In this document: in pieces, positions 1 to 38,346 of the stretch | Numbering within the stretch: the stretch's first letter is position 1 | Layout: each line of letters begins with the position of its first letter | NCBI GenBank assembly: GCA_034336665.1 | Contig: CM067576.1 | Coordinates: 17,380,036 to 17,444,035 of the forward strand | Direction of reading: 5' to 3' | Source of the DNA: Luscinia megarhynchos | Taxonomy: Eukaryota; Chordata; Aves; Passeriformes; Turdidae | DNA length: 64,000 nt | Notes under the pieces: generated by a model | Seen by the model: only the letters and a program-made list of their open reading frames with translations | What the model was told of the DNA's origin: nothing | Database searches by the model: none | Program-made: the position numbers and the translations under genes

Positions 1-786
1 GCATGGCCAGTTCACTTCCAGATCCTCAGATGGGGAGGGGGGAGTCAGGACACTGAAATGCAGGTAAGAGCTGGGCTGGGAGGGAGTCAAGACACCAAAC
101 TCTTGGGTGGGAGGTGGTGCTGGGCCTCTGTGCAGCTCCCTCTGAGTGACACTGGCTAGAGAGGCAGATGTGGAAGGTCAGGGAGAGTTGAAAGCCTGAA
201 ATCCTGGCCACACTTCCAGGCTGGGTGTTCTGTTACTGTACAGCATTCCGTGGAAAAGGGGGAGCTCCTAGTGAGGAGCATCCAGAAGAGCAAGCAGAGA
301 GCTTTCCCCTCTGTGTGTGGAGTAACTCCTGACCTTACTTCAGGGTGACTAAAACACAATTCCTGTTCAGTGTGCCTAAAGCCACAGTCAAGGCCACTGG
401 GCTTTTCTTCACCTCTCCACTGGCACTTGGCCAGGCTGTGCTGGCCCGTGCAGGGAGCTGTCCCAGCACAGCAGTGGCACAGTGCCCAGGTGACCTTGGT
501 GCTCAGCTGTCCTTCCTGGGGCCAGCTGCTTTCCTGATGTCAAACCAAACCCTCAGCGCTGCAGTGTCAGCCTGTTACATCCCCTGGGAAAGGGAGTCAT
601 GGGAAGATGGTTTGCTCCCTCTCAGAGTTCAGGCAGAGGTGAGGATTTCCCTTCTCAGTGGGCATTGCTGTTTGCACTGCAGGAGGGTTCTGCAGGCTGG
701 AGCTCACCTGAGCTGCCAGCCAGGGAAATAAAAATGGCCAGGAGCAGTTTGTTGTTACCACAAGTAATAAACGTGTTTGTTCACAG
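1..786 (+). other. HSPA9: HSPA9 last intron (3' part)
   Basis: This stretch ends in the acceptor ...TTTGTTCACAG at 786, directly before the HSPA9 terminal exon, so it is read as the 3' part of the last HSPA9 intron. I looked for the preceding HSPA9 exon, which should encode the alpha-helical lid before the MASEREG tail, and did not see it, so the intron continues off the left edge. No snoRNA, repeat or open coding segment was recognised here. Confidence 0.75.
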
Positions 787-846
787 ATGGCCTCGGAGCG
801 AGAGGGTTCTGGAAGTGCAGGAGATCAGAAGGAAGAGAAGCAATAA
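787..846 (+). CDS. HSPA9: HSPA9 (mortalin/GRP75) last coding exon
   Basis: The exon follows a TTCACAG acceptor and encodes 19 residues, MASEREGSGSAGDQKEEKQ, then TAA. This matches the known C-terminal tail of HSPA9, the mitochondrial matrix HSP70 that drives protein import with the TIM23 motor and takes part in Fe-S cluster biogenesis. The tail is the disordered, charged end after the substrate-binding lid. From memory, the human tail is slightly longer in its Gly/Ser part. The nucleotide-binding and substrate-binding domains lie left of the window. HSPA9 directly precedes ETF1 in the same orientation in human as well, which supports the call. The reading frame at the 5' splice junction cannot be checked because the previous exon is absent. 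Confidence 0.93.
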   Translation: MASEREGSGSAGDQKEEKQ

Positions 847-1520
847 GGAGTCTCTGTCTTGCCTTGATGAGAGAATGATGAAGAGGTCGATTTTCTTGAT
901 GCTTGGGAGAGAAGGGACCTTCCTGAGCAGCAAGGGGCAGAATTCAGACTTACTGTGTTTTTGCAGTATTCTATATATAAAATTCTTCAGTGTATAAACT
1001 TAGTGATGTGTCTGCTAGATAAATTGTCACTTGATGAAAGTTAATTCATGCCAGACAAAGTTATGAGTTTGGCCCTGGCGTGTTCCCCTGAGCACCTGGG
1101 GACTGGCTGATCATTTAATACTTGACACAATGGTGTAGTAAATCCGAGACCCAAGCTTGGAAACCATGTCACGAAATCGGAGGGTGGAGATGGAAGCTGT
1201 CTGGGAATGGGGAGGAGAATAAGGCCTGCATGGCCCCTCCCTGAGGAGCTGGGAGCAGCAGGGGCAAGGCTGGGGACGTTTCTAGAGACCATTTAACCCT
1301 GAGCTAGGCTGGTACCCTTGTTCTGAAGGAAAGGGGCTTCTTCAAACTCAGCTGTAACATTATTTCTTACAAAAGAGGCTGTGTGCAAGTTCAATACTTT
1401 GCTTGTCTGAGCCTTCTGCTCCATCCTGTGTCTGTTCTCTGCTTACGGTAAAATAATTTCCTTGAAAATAAAACTGTTACTGGATCCATTCTGGATTTTT
1501 TTAAAATAAAAGCAGAAAAG
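847..1520 (+). other. HSPA9: HSPA9 3' untranslated region
   Basis: This follows the HSPA9 stop codon. It is moderately AT-rich and holds two canonical AATAAA hexamers, at 1467-1472 and 1505-1510, the second inside TTTAAAATAAAAG. An upstream variant TATAAA lies near 975. The end point is inferred from the hexamers and is not measured. The 3' end lies less than 1 kb from the ETF1 CpG island, so the two genes are tightly spaced in tandem. Confidence 0.65.
1467..1510 (+). terminator. HSPA9: HSPA9 poly(A) signals (two AATAAA)
   Basis: Two AATAAA hexamers (1467-1472, 1505-1510) lie 620-660 bases after the HSPA9 stop codon. The 40-base spacing suggests alternative cleavage sites for the same transcript. 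Confidence 0.6.
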
Positions 1521-28465
<26,945 letters not shown>

Positions 28466-29191
28466 GTAGTCGAGCTGGGTCCACGTGCCTCGCCCCTCCA
28501 GCATCCAACCCAAGGAGCAAACTCATGGTGGAAAACACAACAGATCCCTGCCTTAGAATTGGAACATTTCCAGAACTTGATCCACGAGCATTTGGATTTA
28601 AGAAAGCAAAACCCTACACTGATTTGTCATAGTGTCAGTACAGCAGCAAACTACTAAGTTCCTATATGCCACTTTGGACTAATTTAAAAAGAATCCCAGT
28701 TTTTACTTTTACTCAATGGTGAAATTGGTTGCTCTTGTATTTTATGGAAATGATTTTTTTAACCTTCATGATACATTAACTGCTGTAAACCTCTTCCTTC
28801 CAAAATTAATAGAAGTAAGATCCTACTGGTTTGTTTCTTTCTACTTTGATTGGAGAAATCAATTGCTGCATTTGGCAGCGTGACCCATTTACATGGCATT
28901 CTCAGCTTAGCCTGCAGAAGAAATGGAACGAGGTTGGAGCCATAATTCTCTTCAAAAGCTTGAGGAGGCACTGACCTGAGTGCTGGTTCATTACATGTGG
29001 CTTGCAAATTCTGATGGTTTGGGGAGGCTCACCAGCCAAATGTGCTTTAATCTATTTGCAGAAACACTGCTCTTACAAACTAGGAAATGCACTTCATGGA
29101 TTGCAATGAAAATGCTGCTGGAGTCTTGGGCTTAATTTGGATTTGAGCAGTGCAGCCTTCAGGAATTTATTTTTTTTTCAGTCTTGACAAA

Positions 29192-29197
29192 AATAAA
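29192..29197 (+). terminator. ETF1: ETF1 proximal poly(A) signal
   Basis: AATAAA in GACAAAAATAAACATGAG, 727 bases after the stop codon, with T-rich sequence 30 bases downstream. Confidence 0.75.
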
Positions 29198-29647
29198 CAT
29201 GAGATTTCAGTGAAGGTACACTTGGCTTTTTGTTCCTCAGTAAGTTTTTCTTTTTGCTTTAGGACTGCGTAAGGTTTCCTTGATTATGTGACTTTGAGCC
29301 CACAGGTCTTTAATGGAAGTGGGTGTTTGACAGGAATACTGAGTCAGTGGAGTGAAGGCTGAATTAGTGCTGGGAGTGTGGAATGTTTGATTCTGATCTG
29401 TGGAGCTCTGGCACAGCCCTGGGAGCAGCCAGCTCCCAGCAGTGCCTGTGCTGTGGGGATGTGCCCTGTGAGGGGTGAAGGATCCCCTCTGCCTGATCCC
29501 AACCTGCCCAGGGATCCCAGGCCTTGTGTCCTGCCTGTTCCATGGAGCACCCTGACAGCAGGGAGCTCATCCCTGGGCTGTGGCCAGCCTGCTGTGACAC
29601 TCTGGGGCTCAGGGGCTGTGCAGGCCAGGGGAGCAGGGACACCAGGG

Positions 29648-30413
29648 CAGCTCCTGTCCCAGGGGAGCAGTGGCACTGCAGAGCTCAGCTCCTGTCCCAG
29701 GGGAGCAGGGACACAGCTCAGCTCCTGTCCCAGGGGAACAGTGACACTGCAGAGCTCAGCTCCTGTCCTGTCCCAAGGGAACAGTGACACAGCTCCTGTC
29801 CTGTCCCAAGGGAACAGTGACACAGCTCAGCTCCTGTCCTGTCCCAAGGGAACAGTGGCACTGCAGAGCTCAGCTCCTGTCCCAAGGGAATAGTGACACT
29901 GCAGAGCTCAGCTCCTGTCCCAAGGGAACAGTGACACAGCTCAGCTCCTGTCCTGTCCCAAGGGAACAGTGGCACTGCAGAGCTCAGCTCCTGTCCCAAG
30001 GGAATAGTGACACTGCAGAGCTCAGCTCTTGTCCCAGGGGAACAGTGACACAGCTCAGCTCCTGTCCCAAGAGAACAGTGGCACTGCAGAGCTCAGCTCC
30101 TGTCCTGTCCCAAGGGAACAGTGGCACTGCAGAGCTCCTGTCCCAGGGGAGCAGTGACACTGCAGAGCTCAGCTCAGCTCCTGTCCCAAGGGAACAGTGA
30201 CACAGCTCAGCTCCTGTCCTGTCCCAAGGGAACAGTGGCACTGCAGAGCTCAGCTCCTGTCCCAGGGGAGCAGTGACACAGCTCAGCTCCTGTCCTGTCC
30301 CAAGGGAACAGTGGCACTGCAGAGCTCAGCTCCTGTCCCAAGGGAACAGTGACACAGCTCAGCTCCTGTCCTGTCCCAAGGGAACAGTGGCACTGCAGAG
30401 CTTAGCTCAGCTC
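29648..30413. repeat. 38-bp minisatellite downstream of the ETF1 stop
   Basis: About 20 units built from CAGCTCCTGTCCCAAGGGAA, then CAGTGACACTGCAGAGCT. Short forms lack the CTGCAGAG part and some carry a doubled CTGTC. Each full unit has nested complementarity (AGCTC with GAGCT, and CTGTCCC with GGGA-ACAG). It lies inside the probable long 3' UTR. Minus-strand open frames here are by-products. Confidence 0.95.
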
Positions 30414-31101
30414 CTGCTCCCTCCCTGGGGCTCTCCCGGTGCTTCCCCCAGGAGCAGCTCCTGTTCCAGCTGCAAACCTTTGCCTCTTTTCCTGGTTCAC
30501 TTGAACAGAGGGAGCTTCTCCTCAAATTTCTGCCATGCTGTTGTTTGAGGTCCAAACTTGCTGTCCTTGTGAGCAATACCATTTGTCCCCTGGTCCCTGA
30601 CCTGGCCAGCAGCTCCCGCTGCCGTCCTCACATCCGAGCTGGAATCTCTCCCTGGAGGTGGGGCTGGGTCTGCTCAGGGCTGAGCACAGCCCTGGCCCCC
30701 ACAGCAGTATGTTCTGGATTTTGCCATTGTAAATGGGTCTAATGTGACATGACAAGACCACAAAAATTGGATGTAAATTTACATTTTTGAATATACTGCT
30801 TGTTGTTTCACATGATACATTAGGGTATGCAGCTCCTTTTTGTAGTTTTTATTTTTACTATTTAAGTTTGGAAATGATGCCAAATTTTTGTATTTCTTTA
30901 ATCAATGTGTTCTCTTCAGTGATATATATTGCATTATATATTGATGTGTATATCAATATATACTGATATGTATTACACTTACACATGCAAACACACTCAG
31001 TGGGGGTGGGAGATCCTAGCCTTTGCATACTATATAGCCTCTGCAGAGAGATCCCAAGCAGTGATATCTTGGTGTTGTGATGTACAGAAATGGAGAAGAG
31101 T

Positions 31102-31107
31102 ATTAAA
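31102..31107 (+). terminator. ETF1: ETF1 possible distal poly(A) signal
   Basis: ATTAAA in GAGTATTAAACCATATTTAAG at the end of an AT-rich block, followed 30-40 bases later by GGTTTATTTTCTCT. Its use is inferred from position only. Confidence 0.45.
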
Positions 31108-31267
31108 CCATATTTAAGAATATAGTACAGACTCCTGGTTTATTTTCTCTAGTCCAGGAAATTCCTGCTTTTTTGCTCTGAGCTCGGTGCCAGCTTCAGG
31201 GCTGGAGGTTGGAGGCAGCTCTTGCACAGCTCAGTTTGTGTTTCTGGGTTTCCCCCTGTGCTGAGGG

Positions 31268-31708
31268 CCCCGAGGGCTGTGTCCAGTTCTGGCCCCTCAC
31301 TGCAGCAAGAGCACCGAGGGGCTGAGCCCCAGGAGAGGTGAGGGAGCTGGGAAGGGCTCAGCCTGGAGAAAAGGAGGCTCAGGGGCCCTTGTGGCTCTGC
31401 ACAGCTCCTGCCAGGAGGGGACAGCCGGGGGGGCTCTGGAACAGGAACAGGGACAGGAGCAGAGGGAACGGCCTCAGGCTGGGCCAGGGGAGCTCAGGGG
31501 GACAGCAGCAGGAATTTCCCCATGGAAAGGGAGCTCAGGGATGGGAACTGCCCAGGGAGGGTTGCAGTGCCCATCCTGGGGGTGCCCAAGGAATTCCTGG
31601 AGGTGGCACCGAGAGCTCTGGGCTGGGACAAGGTGAGGATGGGGCACAGCTGGGACTCGATCTTGGGAGGATTTTCCAACCTCAGTGATTCCATGGTTCT
31701 GTGTTTCT
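31268..31708 (+). mobile_element. CR1 LINE 3' end (copy A)
   Basis: A long CR1 3' end: GGGCTGTGTCCAGTTCTGGC, then GGCTCAGCCTGGAGAAAAGG, AGGCTCAGGGGCCCTTGTGG, GGGAACGGCCTCAGGCTGGG, TGGAGGTGGCACCGAGAGCT, and the terminal TCCAACCTCAGTGATTCCATGGTTCTGTG. Its last 365 bases are nearly identical to the minus-strand copy at 36959-37320. Confidence 0.9.
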
Positions 31709-33900
31709 CCAGCACACTCAGTAGCTCTTTGAAGCTGGAGCTTAAAACTGTGACTTCAGAAGGAGAGAGAAATTCAAGAAAGAGTCTAAAGGCCAAAGGC
31801 AGGTGCTGGGAGTGTTACCTGGGGTACCTGAACACCTGAGGCAGAGCAAGGACAGCCTGCAGCAGCACTCTGCCCTTAACAACAGGGTGGTTTTTAAGAA
31901 TTATTTTAAAAAGTATTTTCCTGCTCTGCCTCTTGGGGCCAGGCCAACCCAGGAAGAAGTGTCCTGGCTCTGTGGGCTGCCCTGACCTCTCTGGCTTCTC
32001 CTGTGGCCAAGCCACGAGTGCCCATGGCTGGCCAGGGAGCACCTGCCTCCTCCCCCAGTGGGTAGTTTGAGGGACACCATCAGTACCAGGGCTTCTAAAG
32101 GATGTTTTAAATCCCCTCAGCAGGTGTTGCTTGGCTGAGATTCCCTGAGCCTCCCCTTGCACGGAAACAGCAGGATCTGGGTGTGAGGCTCTTGTCACAC
32201 TTGGGCTTGTGCAGTTATTCCTGGCTGAGATTTCCACGTTTGTGCTCTGCCTCATACAGTCTGATCTCAGCTGGGGCAGGAGGGACAGCCTGGCTTGTTC
32301 TCCATTCTCTGGATTCCCAAATTTTGGACATGGGAGGTTTCTGCTGGAGGAGACATAAAAGTTATGCACAAATCTTGCACTATCTGTGACCCAGGTACAC
32401 AAAAGTGATATTGTTCAGCTCGTGGTGTAGATAAAAGCATCAAGCTGAGCTCAGCACTAAATTAAAATATAAAAATAATCCGTGGTTGGTGCAGCCAGGG
32501 AAAGCTGCTGCCTGCAGAGAACTGCTCCTGCAGTCTCCCCACTTGATGCAGGCAGGCACGTGGGTGTGTATTATTTAATGAAATCCCAAATATGTCTGAG
32601 CTGACCCTTTACTGGCAGCACCAAGCCTGGTTTCTGTGCACTCCAAGAGGAAGCAGGAGCAGTGAGGTCTGGCTGCTGTGGGGGGATGCCCAGAGCTCTC
32701 CTCCACTGTCACAGCCACAGTGCTTGGGAGCTGCTCTTTCCTTCCTCATGGAGCTTGCCTGGTTGCTGGCCAGTGAGAGCACAGCTGTTCTGGGTGGCTG
32801 CTGGGTGCCCCTGCAGCTGGAACTCTCCCAGCAGCATCCATGGAAGGATGAGGCCCTGGAGAGAGATGTGGTGAAACTTTTCTTCCTTTCAGCTGCCAGG
32901 AGCAGGTCACGGGTCCCTTCCACCCTTCAGAAAGCAGTTCTGCTTTTGTTCCAGGTGCACTCAGGTTGCTCTGTATCCAAAAGTGTTTTTTTTCACACAG
33001 AATATTGCAGAGCATCAGGTGGGTTCTCCCTGCCCTCTAAAGGTGGGCATCACTGCCAGGTTCCCTTCCAGGAGGCTCCAGCACACGGCATTGCTGCTGG
33101 GATTGGGAAGGGAGTTCAGTGGGGCCGAGTTTGGGCACTTCCAGCAGCTTTGGGGTTGGAAGCTGGGCAGGATGGGTGGCTTTCTGCTGAGGAATAAGTA
33201 TTTCCCCAGAAGGGATCCAATCCTGATTATCTGGAGCTGAGAGAAAAGAGTCATTTCCAGGATGTCACATGGAGCTGTTCCTGCCTGTGCTGGAGCTCAG
33301 AGGCCCCATCCCTGTGTGCCCCCACTTTGGATAGGGCTGCAGGCTCCTTGTCGTGGATCATCAGCTCCTGGCTGCCTGAAGGGCTTTTTCCCTGGTGCCA
33401 AAGCTTCAGCTCCTCTGAAAGCACCAGCTGTGTGAGCCTCCCCCTTGGGAATAGCTGGAATTTGGGGTGAGGCCACCCCGCTCCCTCGGTTACCAGCTGG
33501 CACCTGGGGCTCAGATGTTCTGATAATGCTCTTCTGAAACCTCCTTTTTGTCTGGCTGTAACTAAAGCCAGAGTTTGCCCTTTCTGGGTTGTTATTTCGG
33601 GAGCTGGAGCTCGGCCTGTGCTGTTGTCACTCGTGGGTTACAAATGCCATTGTCCCAGGCAGCCGGGCTGGAGCTGGAGGCAGCTCTGGAATTTCACTGC
33701 ACTATTTTTAGCCCGTGGTGAAAAATTGCACTTCCAACACTTTTGAATCACTGTCAGTGCTTAAATAAATCAAAGGGCAGGTCCTGGCTGCTGCAAGGAG
33801 CAGGATGAGGAGGTGACCTGGAGCTGCTGCAGGGCTGAGCTGGGAATAGGTGAGGTGGGAGAGCAGGGAAGGGGCTGTGGGGGTCAGATATTGCTGGAGT
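31709..33900. other. Intergenic sequence, no feature recognised
   Basis: About 2.2 kb between CR1 copy A and the 11-bp minisatellite. No splice-bounded open frame, RNA gene or mobile element was recognised. Confidence 0.5.
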
Positions 33901-35614
33901 GCCACTGCCCTGCCACTGCCATGTCACTGCCCTGCCACTGCCCTGCCACAGCCCTGCCACACCTCTGCCACAGCTCTGCCACAGCCCCTGCCACAGCTCT
34001 GCCACTGCCATGTCACTGCCCCTGCCACAGCCCTGCCACAGCCCCTGCCACTGCCCTGCCACAGCTCTGCCACTGCCATGTCACTGCCCTGCCACTGCCC
34101 CTGCCACAGCTCTGCCACTGCCATGTCACTGCCCCTGCCACTGCCCTGCCACTGCCATGTCACTGCCCTGCCACTGCCCTGCCACAGCCCCTGCCACTGC
34201 CCTGCCACTGCCATGTCACTGCCCTGCCCCTGCCAGCACTGCCCTGCCACTGCCCTGCCACTGCCCTGCCAGTGCCCTGCCACTGCTCTGCCACTGCCAT
34301 GTCACTGCCCTGCCACTGCCCTGCCACAGCTCTGCCACTGCCCTGCCACTGCCCTGCCACTGCCATGTCACTGCCCTGCCACTGCCCTGCCACTGCCCTG
34401 CCACTGCCATGTCACTGCCCTGCCACTGCCCTGCCACTGCCATGTCACTGCCCTGCCACTGCCCTGCCACAGCCCTGCCACTGCCCTGCCACTGCCCCTG
34501 CCACTGCCATGTCACTGCCCTGCCACTGCCCCTGCCAGTGCCCTGCCACTGCCATGTCACTGCTCCTGCCACTGCCCTGCCACAGTCTCTGCCACTGCCA
34601 TGTCACTGCCCTGCCACTGCCCTGCCACTGCCCTGCCACTGCTCTGCCACTGCCCTGCCACTGCCCTGCCACTGCTCTGCCACTGCCATGTCACTGCCCC
34701 TGCCACATGCCCCTGCCACTGCCCCATGCCACTGCCCTGCCACTGTCTCTGCCACTGCTCCCTGCCACTGCCCTGCCACTGCCTCTGCCACTGCCCTGCC
34801 ACTGCCCTGCCACTGCCCTGCCACAGCTCTGCCATCTGCCATGCCACTGCCCTGCCACTGCCCTGCCACAGCTCTGCCACTGCCCTGCCACTGCCCTGCC
34901 ACTGCCCCTGCCACAGCTCTGCCACTGCCCTGCCACTGCCCTGCCACAGCTCTGCCACTGCCCTGCCAGTGCCCTGCCATGCCACTGCCCTGCCACTGCC
35001 CTGCCACAGCTCCTGCCACTGTCTCTGCCACTGCCCCTGCCACTGCCCCTGCCACGCTCTGCCACTGCCCTGCCACAGCCCTGCCACTGCCCTGCCAGTG
35101 CCCTGCCACTGTCTCTGCCACTGCCCCTGCCACTGCCCTGTGCCACATGCTCTGCCACTGCCACTGCCCTGCCACTGCCCTGCCACAGCTCTGCCACTGC
35201 CCTGCCACTGCCCTGCCACTGCCCTGCCACTGCCCTGCCACTGCCCTGCCACTGCCCTGCCACTGCCCTGCCACAGCTCTGCCACTGCCATGTCACTGCC
35301 CTGCCACTGCCCCTGCCAGTGCCCTGCCACTCCTGTGCCACTGCCCCTGCCACTGCCCTGCCACTGCCCCTGCCACTGCCCTGCCAGTGCCCTGCCACAG
35401 CTCTGCCACTGCCATGTCACTGCCCTGCCAGTGCCCCTGCCACAGCTCTGCCACAGCTCTGCCACTGCCCCTGCCACTGCCCTGCCACTGCCCTGCCACA
35501 GCTCTGCCACTGCCATGTCACTGCCCTGCCACTGCCCCTGCCACAGCCCCTGCCACTGCCCTGTCACTGCCCTGTCACTGCCCTGCCACAGCTCTGCCAC
35601 AGCTCTGCCACTGC
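33901..35614. repeat. 11-bp minisatellite, 1.7 kb (about 155 units)
   Basis: Units of GCCCTGCCACT, with variants GCTCTGCCACA, GCCATGTCACT and 12-bp GCCCCTGCCACT. Because 11 is not a multiple of three and no variant forms a stop on the + strand, all three forward frames stay open for about 650-690 codons, and the minus strand for up to 376. None is a gene. The array is strongly pyrimidine-skewed (C-rich on +). Confidence 0.97.
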
Positions 35615-36958
35615 CCCCCATCTGTCCCCTCTGTGCAGGTGTCCCATGGTCAGTGCTGTGTGGGGTGGCTCTGGACTTCTTGCTCATCTCAGTGTGCCCC
35701 TTTTGGGGTCAGTTGTCCCCTCTGTGTCCCCAGGTGTCCCCACTGGCTCTGCCATGGCTGCAGCCGCGTGGCTGTGCCCTGTGTGCAGCTCTGCCCTTCC
35801 CAGAGCCACCACAGGGCCACCCTGGTGGCAGCTCTTGGACAGCTGGGATGGAGTCAGGAGTGCTGAAGGACCTCTGTAGATCCAGGTGAGTGAATGTCCC
35901 TTGTGTGGGGCTCTCCCCTTCCACCCCGGCCACCTCCAGAGCTGGGAGACAAAAGCTGTTGCTCACCTGCAGTTTCTCCTTTTCTGTGCCAGAGCAGGAG
36001 TTTCCTGAGAAGCTGCTTCACCTGTTTGGCCACCAGGTTCCCACACTGGCTCAAATCCCTCCTCTCTGGCTAAGGGATCCTCACAGCTGAGTTTTTGTGC
36101 CTGGCTCTTCCCTGCCAGGAGAGGCCCAGGTGGCTGCTTTGCTTCCCTGCCCTTGGACTCCAGGACTTGCTTGAGGTGGGGAACCCTCAAATGAGGATCT
36201 CCAGGTCCCCCCGAGCTGCTCTGCTCCCACAGCCCGTGGAGCACAAGGGGCAGTGGCTCTGGCAGGACCCTGGTGACACTGGGCTGCTCTGGGCTGTGCA
36301 GCTGCCAGGAAGCTTGGCCAGCTCCAGGACAGCCCAGTGTGGGAGGCTCATTATCCAGAAAAGATGTAGTGGGACAAAATCAAACGGTGTCCCTGCCAAA
36401 ATCCTGCCCCAGGTGTGTTGTGGAGGCGCCAGGGCACAGACAGCCAGAGCCTGTGTAGGGATAGAGCTGGGAGGAGCAGGGAGCACATCCTTCCCTGGGA
36501 CAGGGCATGGACAGAAAACATGGACTGAAGTGATGGCTGAGTTCAGTGGTCAGCCCGGGGGATGGGGGTTCCAGGGGTTTTCTAAGCACACTTTTGCTTG
36601 GATGCAGAAAGGCTCAGATGACCCTCAGGGCATCCCCACCCTGGTGCACAGCACAGACATCTCCAGGTCGGTGGGACTTTCCCTTCCACTTCCCCCTCAT
36701 CCTCATCCTCATCCTCATCCTCATCCTCATCCTCGCAGGAAAACTGGCAGAGCAAGTTCTCTTGGGCTGGAGCTGCCCATCGGGGCCTCGTTAGCACTAA
36801 TTAGCAGCCGTGTCCCTGATGGCTGCCGTGCAGATGTGTGACACAGATCTGTCACACACCCGGGGAGGAGCCCCTGGCACAGCCCTGTCTGAGCAGGGCA
36901 CGCCCAGAGCCTGCTCCTCAGACTCCTGCAGCCGGGTTGGCTTGGGAGCACTGTCCTT
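35615..36958. other. Intergenic sequence with a CCTCAT microsatellite
   Basis: Ordinary sequence apart from the hexanucleotide run at 36695-36730. No gene was recognised. Confidence 0.5.
36695..36730. repeat. (CCTCAT)6 microsatellite
   Basis: Six perfect CCTCAT units followed by CCTCGCAG. Confidence 0.95.
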
Positions 36959-37325
36959 GAACCATGGAATCTTTTAGGGGGAAAATCCCTCCAAGATCGA
37001 GTCCCAGCTGTGCCCATCCCCACCTTGTCCCAGCTCAGAGCTCTCAGTGCCACCTCCAGGAATTCCTTGGGCACCTCCAGGATGGGCACTGCAATCCTCC
37101 CTGGGCAGTTCCAATCCCTGAGCTCCCTTTCCATGGGGAAATTCCTGCTGCTGTCCCCCTGAGCTCCCCTGGCCCAGCCTGAGGCCGTTCCCTCTGCTCC
37201 TGTCCCTGTTCCTGTTCCAGAGCCCCCCGGCTGTCCCCTCCTGGCAGGAGCTGTGCAGAGCCACAAGGGCCCCTGAGCCTCCTTTTCTCCAGGCTGAGCC
37301 CTTCCCAGCTCCCTCAGCTGCTCCT
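36959..37325 (-). mobile_element. CR1 LINE 3' end (copy B, inverted)
   Basis: The reverse complement shows the same CR1 3' end as copy A, from GAGGGAGCTGGGAAGGGCTC to GATTCCATGGTTC. I count only about a dozen differences over 365 bases. It is shorter at its 5' end than copy A, which fits an independent 5'-truncated insertion of one young subfamily. Confidence 0.9.
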
Positions 37326-38346
37326 CCTGGCACTGACTCTTTCCCAGTGAGTTTCTATCTCAGAATAAATTTATCAAAACCTGTTTTTTCATCTTATTAT
37401 GCCTTGGACATATTGCTGAGTCCTCATGAGTTGTGAGTTTGTCAGAAGCAATTTTAATTTACAGGTGCAGGGGTTGATATCCCCACTCTCGCTTTCCTTG
37501 GTGTTCCACACTAAAAGCAAAACAGTTTGATGTTTTATAATGCTCTCCTTAATTAATTTCTATGTTTCTCTTTCTCTCACATAGTAGGAATTGCTTTTGC
37601 CACACCATTAAGGGCAGATTACAGGAGTTCCAATTCCATCTCACTGCTGCTTGAGTGAGACCCATCCTGAGGTGCCACATCCATGGCTGTGGTGCAGGAA
37701 CCCTGGAACTGCCAGCATGGCAACACTGATTTACCCTCTGTCCCAATTAATGGAAGGTTTCCCCTGCTCTTTTCTTTTTCCATTTCTCCTCATTTCCTGT
37801 GCCCCAGGAATCCTTCCCATGCTCAGAACTCCAGGCTGTGCTGTGGAAAGCTCCAGGAGCCTTGTGCTGTCAGCAAATCCCTGCCCTGGGTATATTTAGA
37901 CTGAGACATGCTGATTTTTTACTTTGGTGTCCCAAGCAAATCTCTGCTGCCTTGGTTTGATGTCCAGAGCCAAGGGCTGATCCTAGGGACAGAACAGAGC
38001 TGGGTTTTGTTCCACCCTTCTCAGTGACAGCTCTGTGAGGGGATGTCACCCAGTGGGAACAATTCCTCCTTCCTTGGGGACTGTGGTGGGAGCTGGGGAG
38101 GACTGAGCTCAGCTGCAGGTTTGGCAGGATGGATTTTCCATGGCAGTGGGGTGTCAGGGTGCGGGTTTGGGTTTGTGGCCCCGCTTAGAGAGACTTTGGG
38201 GCAGTGGCATCTCTGGGTTTGGCTTTGTCCCCACAAATGGAAGTGGGGCAGCTTTTGGGACATATCAAATTGTCACCCCCAGGCTGTGAGCAGCAGCAGG
38301 GCTTTGGTGGGGAGGGACACTTGCAGCTCTTGCTTTCCCTTTTCAG
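37326..38346. other. Intergenic sequence, no feature recognised
   Basis: About 1 kb of moderately AT-rich, then mixed sequence. It ends in a pyrimidine-rich run TTGCTTTCCCTTTTCAG at 38330-38346. Confidence 0.5.

Larger units (their letters stand above)
28466..31130 (+). other. ETF1: ETF1 3' untranslated region (distal end inferred)
   Basis: A short form would end after AATAAA at 29192-29197. A long form would run through the 38-bp minisatellite and a strongly AT-rich block (30770-31130) to ATTAAA at 31102-31107. A 3' UTR of more than 2 kb is usual for ETF1 in mammals, and the AT-rich, CpG-free block looks like conserved UTR, so I favour both sites being used. Confidence 0.55.

Noticed and set aside
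33813..35889. Three overlapping forward open frames of 655-688 codons and long minus-strand frames
   Set aside because: The 11-bp array has no stop in any phase; composition is purely repetitive with no splice or promoter context.
36582..36797. Open frame with a DEDEDED stretch
   Set aside because: The stretch is the translated CCTCAT microsatellite.
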